A DNA stretch of 64,000 nucleotides from positions 1-64,000 of the forward strand of contig UCEZ01000028.1 in assembly GCA_900471525.1 (NCBI GenBank), written 5' to 3'. Below are positions 57,352 through 64,000 of the stretch, one piece after another (the first letter of the stretch is position 1; each line of letters begins with the position of its first letter). The translations under genes and the position numbers were made by a program. The DNA comes from Hyphomicrobiales bacterium. GTDB taxonomy: Bacteria > Pseudomonadota > Alphaproteobacteria > Rhizobiales > Rhizobiaceae. A model generated the notes under the pieces. It saw nothing but the letters and a program-made list of their open reading frames with translations. It was not told the DNA's origin and ran no database searches.

Positions 57352-58196
57352 TGAGCCGCTCCACCAGCATCATGGGACGCGAATTCGGCGACCGCCTCGT
57401 GCTCGCACTCGTCATCGTTTTCGCGCTGATTATGCTCGCTCCGGTTCTCTGGGTGATCGGCCTGTCGCTGAAGGCCAATGCCGAGTTGATGGCCGATACG
57501 AATTCGGTCTTCCGGGCGCCTTATACGGTGATGAACTATTTCAATATCCTCGCGAATTCGTCGGTGTTCCGCTGGATTCTGAACAGTCTCATCGTCTCGA
57601 CCTGCCTGACGATCGGAACGCTGATTCTCTGCTCGCTCGCGGGCTATGGTTTCGCGCGGCTGAACTTTCCCGGCCGCGATATCCTCTTTGTCGCCGTGCT
57701 TCTCGGTCTTGCGGTGCCGGAGCAGGCCGTGTTGATCGCGCGCCACCAGATCTTCGGCATTCTGAAACTGCACAATACCTACCAGGGGCTGATCCTGCCG
57801 GGGCTTTCCGCGCCCTTCGGCGTGTTCCTGATGACCCAGTATTTTCGCGCCATCCCGAAGGAACTGGATGAGGCCGCACTGCTCGACAATGCCAGCCGCT
57901 TCAAGATTTTCTGGAAGGTGCTTCTGCCGCTGACCGTTCCCGCCCAGGCGACGCTCGGCATCTTCACTTTCCTGTGGTCGTGGAACGATTATTTCTGGCC
58001 GCTGATCTCCGGCACCAAGAACACCATGTTCACGCTGACAGTCGGCATGGCTTCGACGCAGACCAATTTCGCGCAGTCGGAAGGATTGGGCTTCCTCATG
58101 GCGCAGGCGATCTTTGCCGGCGCGCCGATCCTGATCCTCTACCTGTTCTTCCAGAAATACATCGTCACGGCCGTCTCGGGCGCCGCCGTGCGCTAG
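57351..58196 (+). CDS. CUT1 arabinoside ABC transporter permease (MalG-type)
   Basis: 281 residues, six membrane helices, EAA loop LDEAALLDNASRFKIFWKVLLPLTVP. It pairs with the preceding permease. A 120-bp gap with a GGAGGAG ribosome binding site leads to the binding-protein gene. Confidence 0.9.
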   Translation: MSRSTSIMGREFGDRLVLALVIVFALIMLAPVLWVIGLSLKANAELMADTNSVFRAPYTVMNYFNILANSSVFRWILNSLIVSTCLTIGTLILCSLAGYGFARLNFPGRDILFVAVLLGLAVPEQAVLIARHQIFGILKLHNTYQGLILPGLSAPFGVFLMTQYFRAIPKELDEAALLDNASRFKIFWKVLLPLTVPAQATLGIFTFLWSWNDYFWPLISGTKNTMFTLTVGMASTQTNFAQSEGLGFLMAQAIFAGAPILILYLFFQKYIVTAVSGAAVR

Positions 58197-58316
58197 CGCC
58201 ACCCGCGCTTTTGCCAATCAGCCGGATGCGGCAGTCGTGCTGCTCCGGCCGTGAAAGACAGACCCTGGGAGAGGGTTTGACCGCACCAACAGACGAAACC
58301 AACGGAGGAGACAAGC

Positions 58317-59651
58317 ATGACACGGCATTTCAGATCATGGATCATGGCGGCGGCGTCCGTCGCGGCAATGGCGAGCGCGTCGCCCGTCCTTGCGCAGGAT
58401 GTCACCGAAATCACGGTGCAGCGCTTTTTCGGCGCCTGCGATGCCGATTTCGGCACGAATACCGACGTCAGCAAGGCTGTCGGCGAATGCGGTATCATCA
58501 CTTCGCTGATCAACAAGTTCAATGCCGATAATCCCGGCATCAAGGCGACGGTGACGACGGTCGAATGGCCGGGCTACGATCAGTTGACGGCGCAGTTTGC
58601 CGCCGGCGATCCGCCGGATATCGTCACCGTGCATGAATCCGCTTTGTCGGACTACCAGTCCAAGGGCCTGCTCCTGCCGCTCGACGAATTGCTTGCAACC
58701 GTCGGGATTTCGCCGGACAGCTTCACCGATGCCGGCCGTGGCGGCGTCACCAAGGAAGACAAGATCTACGCTCTGCCGATCGATAGCTGGACGATGCTCT
58801 ATCATATCAATCTCGGCCTGTTCAAACAGGCGGGCCTTCTGAATGCCGACGGTACGCCGATTCTTCCGAAGAATGTCGACGAGCTTCTCGCCCAGGCAGA
58901 GCAGTTCAAGCAGAAGACCGGAAAGCCATATTTCATCCAGAACCTGGCCAACGAGAATGCGTTGTTCACGCGCAATCTCTACACCTATCTCTTCCAGCAG
59001 GATTCGGACTTCTTCGCTGACCCGATGCAGGTGAAGCTGAAAACGCCCGAAGCCAAGAAGGTCTTCGAGCTCTACAAGACGATCTTCGACAAGGATTACA
59101 CGACGAAGAACATGGACTATGCCGCCGCCATCCAGGCGTTCCTGGCAGGTGAGGGCGGTGTACAGCTGAACGGTACCTGGGTCGTCGGCGATTACAACGC
59201 CTCCGCAGAAAAGGCAGGCACGGCGCTCAATTCCGGCGGTTACGCGGTCTATCCCTATCCGCAGCTCTTCGGCGGCAAGAAGGCGCAATACGCCGACGGC
59301 CACACATGGGCCGTTTCCAACAAGGATGACCGGACGCCCGAACAACTCGCCGCCATCGGCAAGTTCCTGAAGTTCTTTGCAGACAACGATTTCGAATGGT
59401 CGCGCACCGGCCATCTGCCGGCTTTCAAGGCGGTGCTTGCCTCCGACGCCTTCAAGGCGCTGCCGCATCGCGACACGATCGCGCCGATCGCCGAACTGGG
59501 CACACCGCTGCCGTCAGCCGTTCAGCGCCAGTTTGCCATTCAGGACATCATCGGCGAAGAAATGGGCGCTGCCGTCACCGGGCAGAAAGAGATTGATGCC
59601 GCTCTCGCCGATGCCGAAAGCCGCATCAACGAACTGCTGGCCAATCTCTAG
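58317..59651 (+). CDS. CUT1 arabinoside ABC transporter, substrate-binding protein
   Basis: 444 residues. Sec signal peptide with a basic start (MTRHFRSW), hydrophobic core and Ala-x-Ala type site before QDVTEI (about residue 26). Mature features: AQFAAGDPPDIVTVHESALS, YALPIDSWTMLYHINLGLFK and GEGGVQLNGTWVVGDYN, typical of family 1 oligosaccharide-binding proteins. Its place after a GH51 gene and permeases suggests arabinofuranosyl oligosaccharides as ligand, comparable to AraN of Bacillus. It is the last gene of the operon. Confidence 0.88.
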   Translation: MTRHFRSWIMAAASVAAMASASPVLAQDVTEITVQRFFGACDADFGTNTDVSKAVGECGIITSLINKFNADNPGIKATVTTVEWPGYDQLTAQFAAGDPPDIVTVHESALSDYQSKGLLLPLDELLATVGISPDSFTDAGRGGVTKEDKIYALPIDSWTMLYHINLGLFKQAGLLNADGTPILPKNVDELLAQAEQFKQKTGKPYFIQNLANENALFTRNLYTYLFQQDSDFFADPMQVKLKTPEAKKVFELYKTIFDKDYTTKNMDYAAAIQAFLAGEGGVQLNGTWVVGDYNASAEKAGTALNSGGYAVYPYPQLFGGKKAQYADGHTWAVSNKDDRTPEQLAAIGKFLKFFADNDFEWSRTGHLPAFKAVLASDAFKALPHRDTIAPIAELGTPLPSAVQRQFAIQDIIGEEMGAAVTGQKEIDAALADAESRINELLANL

Positions 59652-59670
59652 AATTGCCAGTGCCAAGAAT

Positions 59671-59707
59671 CAGGGAGCCCGCTGCGTGACACGCGGCAGG
59701 CTCCCTG
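59671..59707. terminator. Long hairpin between convergent genes
   Basis: A stem of about 17 pairs (CAGGGAGCC at 59671-59679 with 59699-59707, one mismatch, then GCTGCGT with ACGCGGC) and a three-base loop. It closes the arabinoside operon and faces the convergent cupin gene; no T-run is present on the plus strand. Confidence 0.65.
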
Positions 59708-59776
59708 GGAAAGCCGTTCATTGGATACGCCGTCGGACAGCTGGTTTCCAGCGATGCCGAGCGGCATGTTCGTCGG

Positions 59777-60130
59777 TTATGCCGGTTCCTCTTGGAGTAT
59801 CTTTACGGGCCGGTCCCACTGGATCAGCACCACGCATCCCGTGTCGCTCCAGACGGAGTGCTCGGTCCCTTCCTTGTTGACGATGAAGCTGCCGGGGCCA
59901 TAGTCGCCAGCCTCATCCGATTGCGTACCTTCAAGCACGACAATGGTTTCCAAGCCCATATGCAGATGGCGGGGGACAGAGGCGCCGGCCTCGTATTTCA
60001 ACAGCGCAACGCCCGGCTGGTCGTTTTCGAAGCGCTGGATCCAGTGGATCGTGATCTCTTCGCGGAAGGGTTCGAACGGCAATGTCTTCCAGCCGCCGGA
60101 GGTCAGGCTTTCGCGTGTCGTTTCAGGCAT
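59777..60130 (-). CDS. Small cupin-domain protein (ChrR-like)
   Basis: 117 residues forming one cupin barrel. Metal-ligand candidates are in VPRHLHMGLETIVVLEG (two His and a Glu) and His in EGTEHSVWSD. It overlaps the upstream hydrolase gene by eight bases, so it is translated as part of the biuret/ureide unit. Its role is unknown; it could be a small isomerase or decarboxylase, or a metabolite-sensing protein. Confidence 0.82.
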   Translation of the reverse strand: MPETTRESLTSGGWKTLPFEPFREEITIHWIQRFENDQPGVALLKYEAGASVPRHLHMGLETIVVLEGTQSDEAGDYGPGSFIVNKEGTEHSVWSDTGCVVLIQWDRPVKILQEEPA

Positions 60131-60791
60131 GAGCTATCCCTTCCACTATGGCGTCGACCGAAGCGACCCAGCCAACGATCGCGCCCTGAGCCGTGATCAT
60201 CGAGATGGCCGCTGTCTTGAACTCCGGAAAATAACTTTCCGTCGCCTCTTCGGCGAGCAGGCATTCGTAACCCCGATCATTGGCCTCGCGCATTGTGGTT
60301 TGGACGCAAACCTCGGTCGTGACGCCGGCAAAGACGAGCTGCTCGATACCCTTGGATTTGAGGATTTCTCCGAGCGGCGTCGCATAGAAGGCGCCCTTGC
60401 CGGGCTTTTCGATCACCACTTCGCCATTGATCGGCGCAAGTTCTGGAAGAATGCCGGTCCCGGGTTCACCTGATATCAGCACTCGGCCCATCGGTCCCTC
60501 ATCGCCAATCTTCAGCGCGGGGTTGCCGCGATTGCGCTTGGCGGGCGGCAGGTCGGATAGGTCGGGCCGGTGGCATTCCATCGTATGGATGACCGGCAGG
60601 CCCGCAGCGCGAAAACCCTCGATCAGGCGCTTGACGTCCGGCACGATCCTGGTGATGCGGCTGACATCGTTGCCGAGGCTGGCGCCGAAGCCGCCCGGTT
60701 CTGCAAAATCACGCTGCATGTCGATGACCACAAGCGCGATAGCGTCGCGTTTGAGCGGAAAGGCAAAGGGGTCGGCCTTGATCTCCGGCAT
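60123..60791 (-). CDS. Isochorismatase-family cysteine hydrolase (BiuH paralogue)
   Basis: 222 residues. The Asp-Lys-Cys triad of the family is present: Asp in ALVVIDMQRDF, Lys in VVIEKPGKGAFYAT, Cys in [20 protein letters not shown]. It shares MECHRPDLSDLPPAKR and the region after it with the BiuH-like protein at 62338, so it probably acts on a related ureide such as triuret, carboxyurea or a carbamoyl amide. The ATG overlaps the ATPase stop by one base. Confidence 0.84.
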   Translation of the reverse strand: MPEIKADPFAFPLKRDAIALVVIDMQRDFAEPGGFGASLGNDVSRITRIVPDVKRLIEGFRAAGLPVIHTMECHRPDLSDLPPAKRNRGNPALKIGDEGPMGRVLISGEPGTGILPELAPINGEVVIEKPGKGAFYATPLGEILKSKGIEQLVFAGVTTEVCVQTTMREANDRGYECLLAEEATESYFPEFKTAAISMITAQGAIVGWVASVDAIVEGIAHA

Positions 60792-62341
60792 CAGTGATGC
60801 CCCGCCATATGGGCGCCGATCACGGAAATGTCGGCCGACAGCGCCGGCGTCTCGTAGACCAGCTTGCCGTCTGACATGACCATGATCCGGTCCGACATTT
60901 CCAGCAGTTCATCCAAATCTTCGGACAGGAGCAGGACGGCCGTGCCGGAATTGCGTGCCTTCATGATCCGGGCGCGGATTTCGGCGACGGCGGAGAAATC
61001 GAGGCCAAAGCAGGGATTGGAGACGATCAGCAGATCGACGTCGCCTGTCAATTCACGGGCCAGCACCGCGCGTTGGACGTTGCCGCCGGATAGCGATGCG
61101 ATCGGCGATGAGTGGGACGCCGTCTTCACCTTGAAATCCGAGATCAGCGAGGCGGCGCGCTTGCGCATGGATTTCATGTCGAGCCACAGTGCTTCGCCGC
61201 CCTGCTTCTTCAGGTCAAAGGTGCGGAAGGCAAGATTTTCCGTCACCGTCATCTTTGGCGCGCAGGCGTTGTTCAACGGTTCTTCCGGGATGAAACGGAC
61301 ATTGTTGATGCGCGTTTCCTGTCGTGTCGCGCCATACAGCGAGCCCTTCACCGTGATGCTGCCGGCTTCCGGCGGGCGCTGGCCGGCCAGCACTTCGGCA
61401 AGTTCCTTCTGGCCGTTGCCGGAAATGCCGGCAATGCCGACGATCTCACCGGCATGGACCGTGAGGTTGCCGATATCGATCATCTTCAGGCCGGTGCGGT
61501 CCGGCGCCTTGATGTCGCTGACGACGAGGATCGGCCTGGCGTCGGCGGGCACCGGCAGGCGGGTGTCGAGTTCGGCCAGCTTGACGTCGCCGATCATCAT
61601 GGCTGCCATGTCCTTGGTCGAAAGGTCCTTGACCAGCCCGCTGCCGGCCATCTTGCCGCGCCTGAGAACGGTCACGGCGTCGGTGAACTTCGTCACCTCA
61701 TGGAACTTGTGGCTGATCATCAGCACGGTCAGTTCGCCGCGTTCGGTCATGCCGCGCACGAGGCCGAGCATCTCGTCGGCTTCGGCAGGCGTCAGCACCG
61801 AGGTCGGCTCGTCGAGAATGAGGAAGCTGCGACCGAGATAGAGCTGCTTGACGATTTCGAGCTTCTGCTTCTCGCCCGCGGCAAGCTCGCTCACCGGACG
61901 ATCGAGCGGGATCTTGAACGGCATGCGCTCCATGAAAGCGGCAAGGTCCTTGCGCTCCTTCGCCCAGTTGATCACAGCCGGCACATGCGTCCGGTTGATG
62001 ACGAGATTTTCGGCACCGGTCAGCGAGGGGACAAGTGTGAACTGCTGGTAGACCATGCCGAGCCCGTAGGTCGCCGCGTCCCTTGGGGATTGCACTGCTA
62101 TCTCGCGGCCATCGACGGAGAGCGAGCCGGAGGTCTGGTGGTAGAAGCCCATGATACATTTGACCAGTGTCGACTTGCCGGCGCCGTTTTCGCCAAGCAG
62201 CGCATGGAAGGTGCCGGCCGGGATATCGATCGAGACATTGTCGAGCGCGGTGAAGCTGCCGAAGCGCATGGTCATGCCTATGGTCTGGATGCCGACGGCT
62301 TTGCCTGCCTGCGGAAGCGGCGTGTCGCGAACCTGGATCAT
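60791..62341 (-). CDS. ABC transporter ATP-binding protein, BMP/nucleoside-uptake type
   Basis: 516 residues with two ATPase domains, as in nucleoside (YufO/NupO-like) uptake systems partnered with BmpA binding proteins. The first domain has Walker [10 protein letters not shown] and [19 protein letters not shown] with Walker [11 protein letters not shown]. The second has GISGNGQKE in place of Walker A, signature [10 protein letters not shown] and Walker B region [12 protein letters not shown], in which the usual DEP is SNP. The start overlaps the BiuH stop by four bases. It may import a ureide or pyrimidine-like compound. Confidence 0.86.
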   Translation of the reverse strand: MIQVRDTPLPQAGKAVGIQTIGMTMRFGSFTALDNVSIDIPAGTFHALLGENGAGKSTLVKCIMGFYHQTSGSLSVDGREIAVQSPRDAATYGLGMVYQQFTLVPSLTGAENLVINRTHVPAVINWAKERKDLAAFMERMPFKIPLDRPVSELAAGEKQKLEIVKQLYLGRSFLILDEPTSVLTPAEADEMLGLVRGMTERGELTVLMISHKFHEVTKFTDAVTVLRRGKMAGSGLVKDLSTKDMAAMMIGDVKLAELDTRLPVPADARPILVVSDIKAPDRTGLKMIDIGNLTVHAGEIVGIAGISGNGQKELAEVLAGQRPPEAGSITVKGSLYGATRQETRINNVRFIPEEPLNNACAPKMTVTENLAFRTFDLKKQGGEALWLDMKSMRKRAASLISDFKVKTASHSSPIASLSGGNVQRAVLARELTGDVDLLIVSNPCFGLDFSAVAEIRARIMKARNSGTAVLLLSEDLDELLEMSDRIMVMSDGKLVYETPALSADISVIGAHMAGHH

Positions 62342-63057
62342 GGCAACTGCCTCAGGAGTTTTTCGGAGTTGGAGACGGAGCCGAAGACGCCGCCCTGCAT
62401 CTTCACCATCTTGATCGCCGCCAGATGGTTGCCGTAGTCGGTGGCGCCGCAGCAGTCTTCCAGCAACAGGCATTCGAAGCCGCGATCATTGGCCTCGCGC
62501 ATCGTGGTGTGCACGCAGACATCGGTGGTGATGCCGGTGAGGATGATGTTCTCGATGCGCTTCTGGTTGAGGATCAGCTCCAGATCGGTGGCGCAGAAGG
62601 AGCCCTTGCCGGGCTTGTCGATGATCGTCTCGCCTTCGATCGGATAGAGTTCGTCGATGATATCCCAGCCGGGCTCGCCACGCACGAGGATGCGGCCGCA
62701 AGGACCGAAGTCGCCGATGCCTGCGTTGATCCGCCGCGAGCGCCAGCGCTTGTTGGCGGGCAGGTCGGCAAGGTCCGGCCGATGGCCTTCGCGGGTGTGG
62801 ATGATGTGGTAGCCCTTGGCCCGCATGGCGGCGAGCACCTTTTTGATCGGCTCGATCGGCGCGCGCACCAGCGAGAGGCTGTATCCCATGTGATCGACAT
62901 AACCGCCCGGCCCGCAGAAATCCGTCTGCATGTCGATGATGATCAGGGCCGTGTTGTCGGGGCGAAGGGCGCCATTATAGGGCCAGGGATAGGGATCGGC
63001 GTCGATATAATTGAGGTTTTCGCCGGTGGGCATTGCGGTGGCGGCAAGAGCTGTCAT
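62338..63057 (-). CDS. biuH: Biuret amidohydrolase (BiuH-like), isochorismatase fold
   Basis: 239 residues from ATG 63057 ([15 protein letters not shown]). Catalytic triad Asp42 ([10 protein letters not shown]), Lys148 (IDKPGKGSF) and Cys181 ([11 protein letters not shown]); the numbering is offset by six from the triad I recall for Rhizobium leguminosarum BiuH (36/142/175). Long segments such as [19 protein letters not shown] match that enzyme. It hydrolyses biuret to allophanate and ammonia in the cyanuric acid/biuret nitrogen pathway. It lies between nucleoside-type ABC genes, which probably import the substrate. Confidence 0.85.
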   Translation of the reverse strand: MTALAATAMPTGENLNYIDADPYPWPYNGALRPDNTALIIIDMQTDFCGPGGYVDHMGYSLSLVRAPIEPIKKVLAAMRAKGYHIIHTREGHRPDLADLPANKRWRSRRINAGIGDFGPCGRILVRGEPGWDIIDELYPIEGETIIDKPGKGSFCATDLELILNQKRIENIILTGITTDVCVHTTMREANDRGFECLLLEDCCGATDYGNHLAAIKMVKMQGGVFGSVSNSEKLLRQLP

Positions 63058-63068
63058 GGCCGGATATC

Positions 63069-63998
63069 CTATTTCGTGATCGACAGGGCGCCGGGTGCGC
63101 CTGCGAGCGAGCGGGTGGGCGAGGAGGTGGCGACAAGAATGACGAGGGTGAGCACGTAAGGGGCGGCATAGAAGAGGTAATAGCCCTGCGTGACGCCGAC
63201 GGATTGCAGGGCGGGGCCGAGTGCCCCGGCACCGCCGAAGAGGAGGGCGGCGAGGAAGCAGCCGATCGGGTTCCAGCGGGCGAAGATGACAAGCGCAACC
63301 GCCATCAGGCCCTGGCCGGAGGAAATGCCCTCGTTCCAGGAGCCGGGATAGAACAGCGAGAGATAGGCGCCGCCGACGGCTGCGAGCGAGCCGCCGACCG
63401 CTGTGGCCAGAAGCCGTACTGAATCCGGATTGAGACCCATGGCGCGGGCGGCGTCCGAACTGTCGCCGACGACGCGCAGGATCAGGCCGACGCGCGTGTT
63501 CTTGAAAGCCCACCAGAGCGCGACCGACAGAAGCGCGCCGATGATGAAGAGCACGTTGATATTCAGCGCCGACTGGATCTGCGGCAGATCAGACCAGCCG
63601 CCGAGCGGAATGGAGGGGAGATGCGGCGCGACGGGCTGGATGAACGGCTTGCCAAGGAAGAAGGCAAGGCCGAGGCCGAACTGCATCATGGCAATACCGA
63701 TGGCGATGTCGTTGACCTTGGGGAACTTGCAGATCCAGCCGTGGATCAGGCCGAAGACGGCGCCGGTCGCCATGGCGGCGAGGACGCCGAGCCAGGGAGA
63801 ATTGCTCATGACGGCGATGGCGTAGGCCGTCATGGCACCGAAGACGAGCGTGCCTTCGAGCCCGAGATTGATGCGGCCGGAACGCTCGGTAATCGACTCC
63901 CCGAGGCTGACGAAGATGAAGGGGGTCGAGACGCGGATGGCGCCAGCGAAGATGGCGAGCGGGACGCCCCAGATGCCGATGCCGGTTTCCTCCATCAT
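63069..63998 (-). CDS. ABC transporter permease, BMP/nucleoside-uptake type (may extend past window)
   Basis: 309 residues from an ATG at 63998, two bases from the right edge; a start further upstream cannot be excluded. About eight to nine membrane helices, BPD_transp_2 family, with [26 protein letters not shown], the signature of YufQ/NupQ-type permeases. A second permease and the BmpA-type binding protein would be expected beyond the window. It is followed 11 bp later by the BiuH gene. Confidence 0.87.
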   Translation of the reverse strand: MMEETGIGIWGVPLAIFAGAIRVSTPFIFVSLGESITERSGRINLGLEGTLVFGAMTAYAIAVMSNSPWLGVLAAMATGAVFGLIHGWICKFPKVNDIAIGIAMMQFGLGLAFFLGKPFIQPVAPHLPSIPLGGWSDLPQIQSALNINVLFIIGALLSVALWWAFKNTRVGLILRVVGDSSDAARAMGLNPDSVRLLATAVGGSLAAVGGAYLSLFYPGSWNEGISSGQGLMAVALVIFARWNPIGCFLAALLFGGAGALGPALQSVGVTQGYYLFYAAPYVLTLVILVATSSPTRSLAGAPGALSITK

Positions 63999-64000
63999 GC

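Overview
The window reads as part of a Rhizobiaceae genome (Rhizobium/Agrobacterium type). It is GC-rich, dense with CUT1 and CUT2 sugar ABC transporters under LacI, SorC and ArsR regulators, and carries a rhizobial-type chemotaxis cluster, a biuret-hydrolase gene and palindromic intergenic elements of the kind common in this family. The gene content (catabolic islands and no ribosomal, tRNA or core replication genes) would suit a secondary replicon, but the sequence does not prove that. I see no insertion sequence, integrase, tRNA, rRNA or CRISPR array.

Layout. (1) 1-5728: a truncated LacI regulator diverges from a CUT2 transporter resembling the YtfQRT-YjfF galactofuranose system. Two near-identical palindromic operators lie between them and a terminator closes the unit. 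(2) 5804-21619: a polyol-type catabolic operon of 14 genes: a SorC/EryD-like regulator; a five-component CUT1 transporter with two different ATPases; an EryA-like FGGY kinase; a 2-hydroxyacid dehydrogenase; two class II aldolases; a GlpD/EryB-like FAD dehydrogenase; a pentulose-kinase-like FGGY protein; a HAD-IIA protein; and an EryC-like isomerase. (3) 21701-33324: a chemotaxis system (STAS, CheY, CheA, CheW, two MCPs, CheW, CheR, CheB) with a divergent soluble protein whose MCP hairpin tip is degenerate. (4) 33533-40980: a DUF993 (dihydrodipicolinate-synthase-like) gene diverges from a LacI regulator that heads a Gfo/Idh dehydrogenase, CoA-transferase, enoyl-CoA hydratase and aldehyde dehydrogenase operon. 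(5) 41126-52428: a LacI regulator diverges from a glucose/mannose-type CUT1 transporter followed by a GMC oxidoreductase, an SDR, a second GMC oxidoreductase, a Dabb protein and a MOFRL glycerate kinase. (6) 52475-59707: an arabinofuranoside unit: an ArsR-type regulator with a beta-rich C-terminal domain, a GH51 arabinofuranosidase and a CUT1 transporter. Three copies of ATATCA-N7-TGATAT (one imperfect) lie ahead of regulator, enzyme and transporter. (7) 59777-63998, minus strand: part of a biuret/ureide unit: nucleoside-type ABC permease and ATPase, BiuH-like hydrolase, a second isochorismatase-fold hydrolase and a cupin.

How it works together. Most of the window is devoted to finding, importing and degrading plant-derived sugars, polyols and ureides. 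Each transporter sits beside its own regulator and enzymes, and in several cases the operator can be read next to a sigma70-like promoter. All four periplasmic binding-protein genes are followed directly by a GC-rich hairpin. The two units whose chemistry I cannot assign to a characterised pathway are the polyol operon and the DUF993/CoA-transferase unit. These, the degenerate chemotaxis receptor and the ArsR regulon are the main points of interest.
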